A stretch of DNA of 64,000 bases from Anthoceros angustus (GCA_010909165.1 VJWM01000063.1:992001-1056000), one strand, 5' to 3'. Shown: positions 50,654 to 62,611, numbered from the stretch's first letter. Notes: generated from the sequence alone by a model not told the origin. Numbers and translations are program-made.

Positions 50654-52776
50654 GATGACCACACCTTCCGCAGACTGTCACAATATGTACCAGGTCGTCC
50701 GTCCTCCGTCCAGCTGCCAAAAATTCAAAACTATCCTCCTTCCTTCCTTCCTTCCTCCCTCTCACTCCCGCAATAAGCACTCTTCACTTCCACGGCAAGC
50801 TCCGCCAAATGGCCAAGCAGAAATCTCACACACCTGCACAACAACATCCCACGTAATCAAAAGCAGCACCAGCGGCCATCAAACGCAAATTTCGAGCTCA
50901 TGCAGCAACCAGCTCCCGCATCGGCCGCGGCAAGCCAGAAATTGCCACCATCCCTAACAGCCATCGCCAAAGCTTAGGCAGCGAGGTCTGTGCCAATCAA
51001 AGCGCTTTTTTCACAATGCGACAGCGTACCAGACCAGGGGACACGAGGTAGCAGCTGCGCCCGGACGCCTTCACGCAATTCAGAAGATGCAAGTGAAGCG
51101 CAGACGCCGAGTCGAATCGGCCATAGCCAGCCTCGAGGAAGAAGGCGGACGGAAAGCGGTAACCGGAGTTGCGGTGCAGGTAACCTTAAAAATAGCCGGT
51201 CTTTGCTGACCGATGCGCTTTTAATGCGCAGAATATCCGGCATTCCGCTGCACCATATTCCTGATACATATCCTGTATTTCCATTTGCCAGTGTCCAAAA
51301 ATACGGAGGCGCATTCCCACCACTTTGAGGCAATCAACAAGGTGGATAGTGCAAGAACCACCCTGAGACACTGTCTACCTACCCGGTTGAAAGTGATCCA
51401 AAGAATAAGTATGTCGGAACTATAGAGACCCAAACAATCATGAATGAAGTAATGTCAAGCAAAGGCAGAGAAATAATCAAATCAATCTGAATAATTGTGC
51501 ATTCAAGGACTAAAATTATTTATTTTTTCTTCACAAAAAATGCTGCTCGACTTGTAAGACGAAACAGCCTAAAAAGCAGGTAACTTCCCCTTCTTATATT
51601 CCCATTGTAGTAGTCTTAAGTTCTTTCGAATGAACAATCTTACGTCTTGCAAAGTAGTCCTTTGAATTCAAAACCTGGAGTGGCCATCTAAAAAAGAGAA
51701 AGTCATGATAATGTGCACTCATGAATAGGATCCCTTCCAAACTAGAAGACACAAAATTTTCATATGCACCCTCAAACCGATCAAGAAACTCTTTTACAAC
51801 ACTATTATAACTACAACTAGAAATTCCTAAGTTCAAAGTACGGAGAGCAAAAATTCGGAAATAAACTTATTTGGAAACAGAAGAGTCTTAGTCTTCATAT
51901 ACTTTTTTATTCAAAATCTTTCTATATCGAAAGATAAAACCTATTCTAAATCTTCACCTAATACTTAATTTTTGGAAAAAAAACATTATGCTTTTACCCT
52001 TTTTCATTAGGGCCTCTTTCTCTCCCCCTCTATCTTCTCTCCGAATAGAGGAGGGAAGAAAGAGGAAGAAAGTTTGGAATAAGTACATAGGTACCTAGGT
52101 ATATTGTACATAAGTAAACGAACTGGGGAGACTTCATGTAGAAAGAAAAGAGATGGAAAAACCATCATCTACACCGGAAAAAGGGGTTAACCCAACAAAA
52201 AGGGGTTAACCCAACAAAGGGCACCTGGGGGACTAACTTCCCTGATCGTTTTTCTCCAAACTACCTATCGCCCTAAGAATTTTGTGATCGGACATAAAAA
52301 AGGACCTACCTACCACGGCCGTCGAAGAAGCGACCTCCCCTGCGCTAGTCGCCTGTCATGTATACACGTTCGCCAACGCCCTCCGCCTACATACCACCGC
52401 CGCTTTGGCAACACGCCCTCTACATTATATATAAGTCGTATTAGGGATTTATTTTGATGTTAAATATATATTTCTTTAATACATATTCTTAGATGTACTA
52501 ATGTCTCGGTTTGCTTAACAAAACACGTTCCTGTGGACAACGTTCTCCCCCAGTGGCTGGCTTGGGCTTGGTTTGCCCTTTGTGCTGCGCTGCTAGAATG
52601 CCACGTGCTTGGGAAGGAGCGACCAATGGCCTTGCATCAGCCTCCGAGGACAAGGCGTAAGTTCACGACCGAGTTTAAATTCGCTGGTCACGAAGTGTAG
52701 AAGCTATTGCGAATCAGGGGACCTTCCGTTGCAGCTCGGTCCAGGTGGAAGGCGGGCGGAGGAGGATTTTGGGAGC
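50654..52776. other. Divergent intergenic region TOL / ZNHIT2
   Basis: The left third is the TOL promoter and 5' UTR. From 51.4 to 52.5 kb the DNA becomes AT-rich. An 80-codon - strand frame (51836-51594) reads like protein but I cannot place it in a family. A TATATATAAG box lies near 52430. Near 52180-52220 a 21-bp block containing the palindrome GGGTTAACCC occurs twice in tandem. Confidence 0.5.
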
Positions 52777-54484
52777 ATGGCTGGCTCTGGTGCTTTCGGC
52801 ATCACTACGTCTATGCCGAGCTCAAGCTCTGCTATTGTGGAGCAGAGCGTTTTCTGCCGAGTGTGTGTATCTTGTTGCATTCTGTTTCTTTTTGCTGATC
52901 GGATCTAGGGAGTTGTCTGACGCTATTGTTTCTGATGGAGCAGCTGCCAGAAGCAGTACGCCAAGTACACTTGTCCTCGATGCAATCTGCGGTACTGCTG
53001 TCTGCAGTGCTACAAGGTGGCGCTCTTTGCTTGTGTTGCTCGGATCGGCTTAAGGTGCCGGCACGGGGTGGTCGTGAAGTGATTGTGGTTATGGTTGTGA
53101 TGGTTGCAGGCTCACAGTTTGCGATGCACCGAGTCCTTCAATCGGGAGAATTGTTTGGCGGAGATGAAGGACCTCAGGGTGACGGAGGAGAATAAGCGGA
53201 AGATGATGGAGTCTTTGAAGAGGATTCACTTCGATGAGGAAGGGAGGAGTATTTTGGATGATTTAGAGGATGCTGACGAGATGGATGATCGAGATACAGC
53301 TGGTGCGCTAGTTTGGAGGTTAATTCTTTTCCCTTGTTCGAATGTAGCTAGGGTTTCGATTGGCAGCGGTGGCTCTGAATATCTGCTCTGTTGATGAACG
53401 ACCTTCGTTGGCTGTGAGTTGGTGTGCTGCAGATAGTCTGCTATCAGAAGAGACCATCCAACGATTGAGTGCCGGTAAGATGAGAGGCTCTTGCTGTTTC
53501 TTGATGTGCACCTTCGCTGTTGTGGACCCTGGCTCATTGTTAGTCACTCGCTTGATTGTGTTAGGAGGGGACTACTCACTCGAGCATCTCTCGGCAGAGG
53601 AGAGAAGGGGATTTCTGCGTGCTGTGGCAGCTGGTGAGCTCAGTCACATGATCATACCTTGGGAGCCATGGTGGTATAATGCAGCTGCGAGGACGATTAC
53701 TTTGACGAAACATGGTACTCGTCGAGTACAGATTCTTGGTGACGAAGAAGGTGATGACTCCGAAGCTGCAGTAGCAGAGATACCGGCGCCCCTAGACAAG
53801 CCTCTGCCTCCGGTGTCGCAGCTCACTCCTGTGGAGCCGTCACCTTTGCTTGCTTATCACTTGGCGGAGATTCTGTACAGCTACTGCTTCACGGTGCGCT
53901 TGTTCAACGGAGATTGGCGGAGTGATGCACTAGATGCGGCTTCCACGCTGCTCACCATCTCGGAGGTGTTAGGAGAGTCCTTCGCACCTGAGTCTGTCAG
54001 CATTGGTTTGACTGCCTGCCTTGAGAAGATTTGCTCCCCGGTCTTCAGGCATACTGGAGGGTACAGGTTTGGCGTAGGGCTGTTTGATGACACTTCAGCT
54101 TTGTTGAAAACAGGTAAGGCAGGGGTGATATGTGCGCTTGCGGACCTGCAGAGGCTTCTAGGAACTGCCCTCAGGGAATGCAAGGGAGGGCAAGCAACGG
54201 AGAAACAAAGGGGCAGTGCTCCACGCAGGCGTTCTCCGATTATAGACGCTGTGGTAGGGGATATAGGATCAGCAACATTTCAAGGGATCAGCAGATCGGG
54301 AAGAAGCCAAAGGGACTCCTCCCTCTGCAAAAGGTTGCATTCTGCGTGCAGAAAGATTTACTTTCTCACTTGCTGGGTCAACGAGCAGGAAACCGCGGTC
54401 TTCTCCTCCCTAGTGATTCTCGTGGACGACGAGAAGAGGAGACTTCCTGTTGAACCCTCTAGCCAATTGGATGGAAGGACATAG
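52777..54484 (+). CDS. ZNHIT2-like zf-HIT protein (R2TP-associated)
   Basis: Five exons (52777-52862, 52944-53016, 53110-53318, 53437-53474, 53565-54484) join in frame to 441 residues. The zf-HIT finger spans exons 1-3: FCRVC, then YTCPRCNLRYCCLQCYK, then AHSLRC. It is followed by ESFNRENCLAEMKDLRVTEE, typical of ZNHIT2. The rest (SLEHLSAEERRGFLRAVAAG, IPWEPWW, LLAYHLAEILYSYCFTVRLFNGDW, CRKIYFLTCW) matches the family's helical body. Animal ZNHIT2 binds the RUVBL/R2TP chaperone and helps U5 snRNP assembly; a like role here is inferred. The acceptor of exon 4 must be the second AG (after GCAGATAG), since the first creates a stop. The 3' end faces the next gene with 139 bp between stops. Confidence 0.88.
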
Positions 54485-54623
54485 TGCAAGGACTTTCATG
54501 TGCTGGAGTAGAAAATCTCAATTTACAATTAAAATTAGACTTACAATCTCATCAGCTGCAGACCTTGTAATTACAGGCAGGACAACGAGGCATTCATGGC
54601 ATGCACCAGCTCGTCTAAATATC

Positions 54624-55734
54624 TTACACCAGCTCTTTCACTTTTTCCTCCTCAAGTTGCAATTTTCCCAACCCTTCCGGCTCTGCCAGCTCCCCTAATT
54701 CCCCGATCTTCCCTTCGATCTCCTGCAATAGCTCCTCCCTCCAGAGTGCTTCGCGAGCCTTCTCTTCAGCGACCTCTTGCTGCAGACAAGACTCATATTT
54801 CAAAACATCCACTCAAGAGCGTTCACACGGTGCAAACACACCGGGAACAGAATAAGGTGTTCGTGCTACTGTACCCTGTCATAAATCCAGTACTGAGTGC
54901 CGTTGCCTCCGTCGCCTCGATAACCATCGCTGTCGTAAAATGGATCCTGAAGACAAGCATAAAACGAGTGGCCTCAAGCACTGGAAAGGCTACACCATAT
55001 CCTCAAAACAGCAAATGCTAACCAACCACAACTCACCTTCATGGAACCGAAAACGCAGCATCCCCAGGAGAAGAAGCAAGCAATAATCAGATCTGCAGTG
55101 GCAAGTTCCAAGACACGTCAACACGCGAAGTGGCAAGAAAAATGATGCCGAAGAAATCTCAGCACATCAGCAAAATCTTCTACTCACAGAGATCTCAAAT
55201 CTTCTACTCACACAGAGTCTTAATGCTCTCTTCCGAAGGCGACCAGTCGTTGAAGACTCTGATGAATTCCACTCCCTCGGCATATCCTACCGCGGGCGCA
55301 GACACATTCCGGGTTTGCCTTCTAACTCCGAGTGCGGAGTGACCGTTCCACTGAATTCTCTTCACTTCAGAACGAAATCCGTGCTCCTAGCAGACTGCAA
55401 CGGCGCTACCGCTCCCGCTGCTTCTTACAAAAAAATGCAAACAAAAGGACGCACCTGCACTTCCAGATGCTTCGCTCTATCAGCCGATGACAACCTGGAA
55501 AGCTGCGTCCCGCCACACCGGGGCATGCCTGGACAGCTCTGCCACACAAACAAACACACCAGTCCGAGAGTTGGAGACGCTGCCGGAATGAGACACGCTG
55601 AAAGAGCAGATGAACAAGAAGCACACCGTGAAAGAGCGTGAAGGAGATGCCTCGGACTGCTGCCTGCTGAGCCCCGGCGCTCCCGCTCGGAGCAAGGAAT
55701 GCTGCGCCGCCAAGCTCGGCTGCGCCATCGCCAT
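54624..55734 (-). CDS. Predicted plastid-targeted one-pass membrane protein, function unknown
   Basis: Six exons with consistent phases (55734-55627, 55538-55455, 55350-55212, 55092-55037, 54946-54875, 54779-54624) give 204 residues. The N-terminus (MAMAQPSLAAQ, rich in Ser/Ala/Arg with few acidic residues) looks like a chloroplast transit peptide. EGVEFIRVFNDWSPSEES is followed by one hydrophobic helix (YLIIACFFSWGCCVFGSM). Next comes a compact loop, DPFYDSDGYRGDGGNGTQYW, then an acidic C-terminal helix (EEKAREALWREELLQEIE). I believe this block order is conserved in green plants but I cannot name the family. Exon 3 has an alternative acceptor a few codons upstream. The gene lies 309 bp from the divergent CDKC start, so the two may share a promoter. 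Confidence 0.72.
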
Positions 55735-56043
55735 CTCGGCCTTCCTCTACCGCCACAGAGTCGAACCCGTCTTATCCGACATATGAGGCCCTGCGGTTAA
55801 CTACTGTATACGTATAGATACTACGTTATAGTTCGCTCGGTTAGGAGTGCGAGGCTTTCACGCGAGCTGGAAAGCCCATATGTATGTACCAAGATTCAAG
55901 TTGGAGCGTGACGACGCGCAAGATTGCGTCAAGCTATATATGTATATTCCAAGCTCCAGATTGCGTGCCGGGGAAGCTGTCGTTGCCACAGTTTGTAGTT
56001 GCATCCCTTGAAAAACTGGGCTTCTGAGCGGAAAGAGGGAAAT
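55735..56043. promoter_or_regulatory. Short divergent promoter region
   Basis: These 309 bp separate the start codons of the plastid membrane protein (-) and CDKC (+), so both 5' UTRs and promoters must lie here. A TATATATGTATAT run is at about 55935. I cannot assign individual sites. Confidence 0.5.
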
Positions 56044-58555
56044 ATGGCGGTGGCTGGGCCGGGCCAGCTGAACCTAGAGGAGTCCCCGTCTTGGGGTTCT
56101 CGCAGCGTGGATTGCTTTGACAAGATTGAACAGATTGGAGAAGGGACTTACGGGTGGGTTCTTGCACGTGTGGCGTTTGCCGTGGCTAATTTTTCAAGCA
56201 GACGCGTTGGCTGAGATTCCGTTGTTTGTTGTTGTTGCAGGCAGGTGTACATGGCAAGCGAGAAGGCCACGGGGGAGATTGTTGCGCTGAAAAAGATCAG
56301 AATGGACAACGAGAAGGAGGGGGTATGTAATATATCTGAAGGGCGTGCGTCACTGTATCCGTCCCCGCGCTCCATCTTACAAATTACACAAGGGGCCGGT
56401 TAGAGGGGTAACGTCTCTACTCCATCTGCGCCAACTGTGCAGTTTCCGATTACCGCCATCCGGGAAATCAAGATTCTCAAGAAGCTGCAGCATGACAACG
56501 TCATCAAGCTGAAGGAGATCGTGACATCCAAAGGTATGGGTAGGATTCTGTGCGCCATTCTAGGGTTTGCGTCAGGGTGAGTGGTTGAGTATACGCTTGT
56601 GCACGATGTTGGCAGGACATGAAAATGATGATCAAGGGAAGGTTGGAGGTGCTGTTGAGAGTCAGAAATATAAAGGAAGTATTTACATGGTGTTTGAGTA
56701 CATGGACCATGATCTGACTGGTCTGGCTGCCAGACCGGGAATGCACTTCACTGTGCCACAGATAAAGGTTAGCCCCCACCCGTCAGAGTGCTTTCACTAT
56801 AGTGGCTGTGCACACCTCAGGGATCAGCTCCTTGGTGTCCGCAGTGTTATATGAAGCAGCTTCTAACTGGTCTTCACTACTGCCACGTGAACCAAGTTCT
56901 GCATCGAGACATCAAGGGTAATATTGCTGGCTGGCAGCTACCTGCAATGCATTAGGCTAGATGTCTAGAACAGGACGATCGTTGATGCTGTGTGAGTCTT
57001 TCAGGCTCAAATCTTTTGATCAACAACAACGGAATATTGAAACTCGCGGATTTTGGGCTTGCAAGGTCATTTTCGAATGATAACAATGGCGCATTGACTA
57101 ACAGAGTGATCACACTATGGTACAGGTATAAGTTTTTTTAAGATGCCTTTTGCAGTACGGATTGCCTCCCTCCTTTTGCTTGACGCCAAGTCCAATCAAT
57201 TGTGTTCAGACCTCCAGAGTTGCTTATGGGATCCACTAGATACGGGCCACCAGTGGATATGTGGTCTGTCGGATGCATATTTGCTGAGCTTCTCCAGGGA
57301 AAGGCTATTCTTCCGGGCACACATGAGGTAGTTGAAGTACCCCGTTTCCTTGTAAATTATACCGTAGCCTTGGGTCTAAAACGTAAGCTGTTGATGTCGC
57401 AGGCTGAACAGATCAACAAGATCTTTGAGCTTTGTGGATCTCCTGATGAGGGCCTATGGCCCGGTGTCTCAAAACTGCCATGGTATCATGACGTAAAGCC
57501 TGAACGAACCATGAAACGTCAAGTACGGGATGTGTTCAAACAGTAAGCACCCACATCGAGATTGACCCTACCTCCCTGTTGCTGCCTTTAATTATCGCAT
57601 GTGCCAGTAGGGGCCAAATCTGACACCTGACTGCTGTGTGAACCGGCAGTTTCGATCGTCATGCTCTAGACCTCGTTGAGCGCATGCTTACTCTGGATCC
57701 TGCGCAGGTATGTGTGCTTTGCGTGAGACACGTATTCTTGGGGTTAAAGAAACCATGACTCTGCCAGGTAGTGGTACTCTGCTAATGAAACTCGATGTTT
57801 GTGCAGAGGATCACTGCTAAGGATGCACTGGATGCTGAATACTTCTGGACAGATCCTTTTCCCGCTGCACCAGGCAGGTTGGTAATCACTTTGCTAGAAA
57901 CATGCAAATACCCTCTAATTCTGCTTCAAGGTGCGCGGTTGGGAATCTGTCAGTCTGCTGTGCGGTGTTGTGCTATGCTGTCCTACCTGCTTGTGAGGCA
58001 ACTGGCCCATTTCAACAATGCCTAACATGCTTGCATTGCAGCCTTCCAAAGTATGAAGCTTCCCATGAGTACCAAACCAAGAAAAAGAGACATCCACATC
58101 GAGAGCAACAAGATGACATGGCCAAGCGACAGAAGACTTATCAGCAGCGTCACAATCGCTTTCAACACCATGGTGTGCAGGATACTGCAGCCAGAATGGG
58201 AACCGGTTACCCTCCTCATAACCCTTCCCAGGTAGCCTCAGGGTCTGGTCACTATCATGGTGGCCGGGGCCCTCCTGGACCACAGAGACACTCGCAGGGG
58301 GGTCGACCCATGCATGGCAACCAGGGAGCAGGTGGCTTCAACGTTGGCAGAGGTCCTATTTCTGGATACACGGGCCCCCCTCAGCAGCAAGTCCTCAACT
58401 ACACGGCACCACCAAACTTGCCTGGTCCAGTAGGACGAGGTTCAGGGTATCCTGTTGGAGGAGGCTTTCCGCCAGGAGCTCCGTATGCTGTAGGAGGCGG
58501 CAGAGGATCAGCAATGGCAGGAAGCGGCCGGGGCCGTGGTCAGCAGTTTCTGTGA
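56044..58555 (+). CDS. CDKC: Cyclin-dependent kinase C (CDK9-like, PITAIRE)
   Basis: Eleven exons (56044-56153, 56241-56322, 56443-56533, 56616-56767, 56845-56917, 57005-57125, 57210-57327, 57403-57542, 57650-57707, 57807-57877, 58042-58555) give 509 residues, the usual CDKC length. The glycine loop is IGEGTYGQVYMA and Lys54 is in VALKK. The cyclin-binding helix is PITAIRE (66-72), diagnostic of CDKC. HRD is at 165-167, DFG at 185-187, and the T-loop has [14 protein letters not shown]. The C-terminal exon has the [13 protein letters not shown] block and a glycine/proline-rich tail ending [11 protein letters not shown]. With cyclin T it phosphorylates the RNA polymerase II CTD in the nucleus (family knowledge). 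All splice junctions are GT-AG, and I see no defect. Confidence 0.97.
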
Positions 58556-59477
58556 TTGCGGATGAGATGTCGGCTGGGTTTTCATTCACGGGACTCGCGA
58601 TCTCAAGGAGGATCTTGCGTTTCCTTCCGGCGTTATTTAGTGCTCCCAATAGCGGTGTTCCACTCTCCCAGACTCCACCGCCCAGGTCAAAAAAACTGGT
58701 GAGTACTCCCTCTTGTTGCCTCTGTATCTTCGGTTTGCTTCAGCATGATCGGGTGTTGAGTGTGCGTTCTCCACTTTACCCAATAGCTGCTAACGCGGGC
58801 TTTTATCTCTCCAGCTTTCATGAGTACATTTGCGGGCTATTATCTCTGCAGCTTTCGTGAGTACATTTGAGTGTGATATCGTTGGTGCGATAATTCACTA
58901 GAGCTCCAGGCTGCTGGCCGCTAGGAGTTTCTCGTAATTGCAACATGTCACATCCGGTGGTCGAGAGGTCGAGATTAAAGATTAGCAAGTTGAGATTAAT
59001 TCTATTTAGGACTGTCTTGGGACTTAAGAAATCCAATCTTGTGAAGGCTTAAGAAACTCAACACCTAAAAAGAATGAAAGCTTTCTATATTCGTTGCCCG
59101 AGGAGTATATATGGAACCCTGCAGGCCACGTCTAACCAGTGAGTTATTCAGCCTCGGATCACATTTAAAATAATTCCCACCGCCTCGTATCATATTTAAA
59201 ATAACTCCCACCACCAGATGAGACTTAGAAATTTTTCTCTTGAATTCACAAATTTCTCAAATAGTTCACCTCCCACCCACCAGTGCTGATGAGACTTAGA
59301 ACTCTTTCTCATGAATTCACAAATTTCTTAAATAGTTCACCAGCGCAAGAAAATTATCACGTATCGGATAAATAGTTTTCTCCCAAGAGAAACCATATAC
59401 ATAGTTTTTACACAAGGGAAACAATATATATAGTTTCCACATGAGGAAACCGTATACATAGTTTCCACACGAGGCAA
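58556..59477. other. CDKC 3' flank and AT-rich short repeats
   Basis: No gene is seen. Several local duplications occur: a 20-bp block around 'CAGCTTTC.TGAGTACATTTG' at 58812 and 58850, a block of about 65 bp with GATGAGACTTAGAA at 59216 and 59288, and four imperfect copies of 'ATAGTTT.CACA.GAGG' at 59370-59475 that lead into the next ORF. Confidence 0.6.
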
Positions 59478-60413
59478 ATGGACACGGAAATTATGAAGTC
59501 TTACACAACGGAAACTGGCACAATCAGGCCTTCGCCGTATGTACCAGGTTGTCAAGAATTTATGGAGATTGAATATGTACCACATTGTCAAGAATTTATA
59601 GAGGTTGAAGATCCGTTTCAACAACTTTTTACAAAGATTGAAAATCCTGTATTTCGACACGAGGAGCTGAGTAACAAGCCTTTGACAAGTCATGTTTCAT
59701 GTGGTGAGTGGGGACGCCAACCATCCGAACTTGGAGCAAACAAGGCATCAACCTCAACCAATGGGCCCGGAATTGTATTGGGATATGAAGACAATATCTC
59801 TGGCATCCAACGTCCACAAAAATTGAAGCCTATTGTACCACATAGGAGACGTACTGAAAGAGAAGGACTTAGGGCATATATATGGAGAAGCATGCAAGAA
59901 ATGGTTCAGACACATTATGCAAAGATAAAATATGAATATATAGCAGAGTCGGGGCAACAATATGAAGGAGTTGGGCACAATCCTATTAATGACATATATA
60001 ATTGTTATGTTTTGTGTTATACTTCATCCGATGAGAAACATTCTCACTCAAATCGTCCTATAAGAGCATGTCGCAAGCAAAGCGTACAACCATATGCACA
60101 AATGGAAAAGAAGAGAAAATCAAATGAATGGAAACAACGCTATTGTGGGAGTTATACTAGTGCACAACAAGCTGCTTATGTTTCAGATAAGATGAAGATT
60201 AAGATGTATCTATGTGGAGCACGCGTTAAAAGAGGGAGATCATGTGCCCATGAACCATATAAAATAATATTAAATTTTCCCATTAGATTTTATTTGGATG
60301 ATATGTTCAAACCGGAGGTGCATGCAATAACAAATATCGAAGAATATCGTCAATATATACTAGACGAAGCATGTACAAGTAGGTTTGTAACACGACGACG
60401 TCGCCATAAGTAA
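59478..60413 (+). CDS. Derived AP2/ERF-like protein (uncertain)
   Basis: This is an uninterrupted ORF of 311 codons, AT-rich, unlike the neighbouring genes. Residues 21-45 contain two copies of a YVPxCQEFxExE motif. I see a possible split AP2/ERF domain: QYEGVG (161-166, like YRGV), YNCYVLCY (174-181, like the second strand), a basic insertion of about 40 residues (182-220), YCGSYTSAQQAAYVSD (222-237, like the LGTFDTAEEAARAYD signature) and KIILNFP (262-268, like the KLNFP end). The order and hallmark positions fit, but the second-strand tryptophan and several arginines that contact DNA are not evident. It could be a decayed or transposon-borne family member. Sequence just after the stop has relatives in every array unit. 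Confidence 0.45.
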   Translation: MDTEIMKSYTTETGTIRPSPYVPGCQEFMEIEYVPHCQEFIEVEDPFQQLFTKIENPVFRHEELSNKPLTSHVSCGEWGRQPSELGANKASTSTNGPGIVLGYEDNISGIQRPQKLKPIVPHRRRTEREGLRAYIWRSMQEMVQTHYAKIKYEYIAESGQQYEGVGHNPINDIYNCYVLCYTSSDEKHSHSNRPIRACRKQSVQPYAQMEKKRKSNEWKQRYCGSYTSAQQAAYVSDKMKIKMYLCGARVKRGRSCAHEPYKIILNFPIRFYLDDMFKPEVHAITNIEEYRQYILDEACTSRFVTRRRRHK

Positions 60414-60635
60414 CTTCGTGCAATCGATGTTGTGTGTTGCTACACGAGTTTGGGTTCAAAATGAGTTCACTAGAACATGAATGGAAAGGCTGTCTCTTGC
60501 AGAAGAAACTTGGGCAATCGATGTTCATAATGATCCAATATTCTAAAATTAACAATTTTGGATTCAACAAAGAGTTCCAATTACGTCTTTTATCTCACGC
60601 CTTACTCGTGGGTGCATGCACACTTAGGTAGACTA
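60414..60635 (+). other. Conserved 3' extension shared with the array
   Basis: About 61 bp near 60430-60490 match the array units on their - strand at about 82% identity. The reading EFGFKMSSLEHEWKG runs in a 65-codon frame (60434-60631) that could be a decayed continuation of the same element rather than a gene. Confidence 0.5.
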
Positions 60636-60780
60636 CATTTGATGACAAATCAAAAGTGGACTATGTGTAGCATGTGCCTAACATCATTTCTGTGAATTAC
60701 TTGCAACGAGCAATTTCAAGTTTCTGACCACATATTGAAGTTACGATAATTTTTTGAGTTAATTGGACTAGTTTTTGAGC

Positions 60781-60858
60781 GTTTAGAACAATTTGAAAGA
60801 GAATGTGTTCAGAATAAGTGTTTAGAACAATTTGAAAGAGAATGTGTTCAGAATAAGT
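60781..60858 (+). repeat. 39-bp tandem duplication
   Basis: Two perfect head-to-tail copies starting GTTTAGAACAATTTGAAAGA occur in AT-rich DNA. The surrounding 60.6-61.9 kb shows no gene. Confidence 0.95.
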
Positions 60859-61925
60859 GTCAATTTTTCCATTTCGTCCATCCTCACTTTAAGTGGTATA
60901 CCAAGGTGTGCTTCCATCCTCATCTAAGGTTTTCAATGATTTGTTTAGAATTTTGAATCACTTGGTTCAGCATACCTATATAGGGTATATTAACTGTATT
61001 TGTATGCAACCATTAATATTGAACATAATTACTAATATTTTATATTTTATTTAAATATTATATATAATATTTATTGGATTTTTTACTATCTCCATCTTAG
61101 TTAGCATGCCAGCTCATTATTCCCGATCGAAATTGGAGTTTTAGGTTGTTTCTGGTATAATAGTATCTTAAGGTTTCACGTATCTAAACTCATTTAAAAT
61201 AAACGAGTGAGTCCTCGCAGTATATACCCAGCAATCAGGGCATTCCATGTCGCCACATCCTTTGTGGCCAAGCTGTCAAAACCTGGTGTGCATCTTATGG
61301 GGCACCAATGCTTGCACAGGCCTTTACAACGCAAGCAAAAGTAATATCCTATTATTCATTTTGTTTTTTTGACATAGCTAGAGTTAGTAATAAATGGCTA
61401 ATAAGGCAGGTACGAGGAACGCAGGTGACAGCAGGCGTAGCGGACTGCCGATCGACTCTGCGATCGGCAGTGTGTCGGACGCAAGCTACGGGAACGAAGC
61501 GTGGGGAACAGGCTGACATGGCTACGAATGGCAGTAATGAGAAGTGACGGCTCAGGCGGGTACGCTGGCAGTTGGATCGTAACGTCGAAATGGCATGCAG
61601 TGATGGCGACAGGATGCAGAAAGCGTGCAGGCTTACGCTCCGCCTGCTTTCATGCCCTTGGGGGTTCCCAAGCGTCCATTTTTCGCCAATGCCCTCGCTT
61701 CCAACTGCTTTTCCCCTTCCTTTCCACCACTTATGTCTGCCCCTCCTCTTGACTACCACGCCGCACCACACTCGCATCTCTCAGCGGCGCGCTTCCGTTA
61801 TCCTGGAATGCGGGACACCCCGACGTACTCTTCCTCTCTATCCGCCGCCTAGCTTTGCCTCTTTGTGCAGAATGGTGGCAGGGACATCGGGAGCCGGAAT
61901 GCCTAGGAGGGAGGACATCAAGACC
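60859..61925. other. Intergenic AT-rich then mixed DNA, no gene seen
   Basis: The left half (to 61.2 kb) is AT-rich. The right half has overlapping open frames on both strands (61308-61943) without family resemblance or splice structure. Confidence 0.5.
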
Positions 61926-62611
61926 AAGGGCTTCCCTAACTAGAGGCAATGGTTGGAGCAAGCTGGAAGCTTGGTGGAAGAATACGACCTGGGGTTCAAG
62001 CGCGAGGGATGGAACTATGAGAGTGAGGAGCTCGTTTATGAATGTGCGCGCAACCTCTACAACGACTGCCGACGGGGTTCCATACCGGCCAATCCCACCA
62101 GTTGAACACCATAGGCCGAGACGCTCACCGCCCGGATGAGGAGGCCATGGGGGAGACCATTTTGTTAGAGAAGACGCCGGAACATGTGTCGCAGATAGCT
62201 GAACTGTTCGGGAATGCGAAGGGTAGGGCCAAGACCTCCAACGGCTGGAAGATCAGCCTCATGAAGGACAGGGGGCATCAGGTAGTAGCGAGGTTGGTGG
62301 AAACCTTTAGGGCCTCCAGCAAACAAGACCATCTGAACGATATCTACCTCTATTTCCTAGATGACATCCTGCACCGGCACTACATAGTAGATTGGGGATT
62401 GGTGCTCTACGAGAGGGCAGAGGAGGAGAGGGAGGCTTTGAAGGGACCATTGCAATACCCGCTGTCCTTGCTGACACCTTGCCTGGTGAAGTTGTACCGC
62501 ATCAATTTCCGCATGCGGGAGGAGGAGTTGGCAGCAGCGACCTTTGAATGGGGAGTGCCCAGGCAACTGAGGGAGGCTAGATCATCTGAGGCGGAAGTTC
62601 CGGTGGCGTGA
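61926..62611 (+). pseudogene. Broken transposon-like coding region
   Basis: Two coding-like pieces lie in different frames. The first, about 61940-62095, reads WLEQAGSLVEEYDLGFKREG and YECARNLYNDCRRGSIP, ending at a TGA. The second, 62042-62611, reads LLEKTPEHVSQIAELFGNAK, LNDIYLYFLDDILHRHYIVD and YPLSLLTPCLVKLYRINFRM up to the stop. The change of frame near 62100 implies an indel. The layout resembles domains of unknown function found in plant transposable elements, but I cannot name the family. Confidence 0.45.

Noticed and set aside
51594-51836. 80-codon - strand frame that reads like an organelle-derived or gag-like protein
   Set aside because: I considered plastid ycf1/ycf2 or a retroelement gag but found no clear match, so it is left unassigned.
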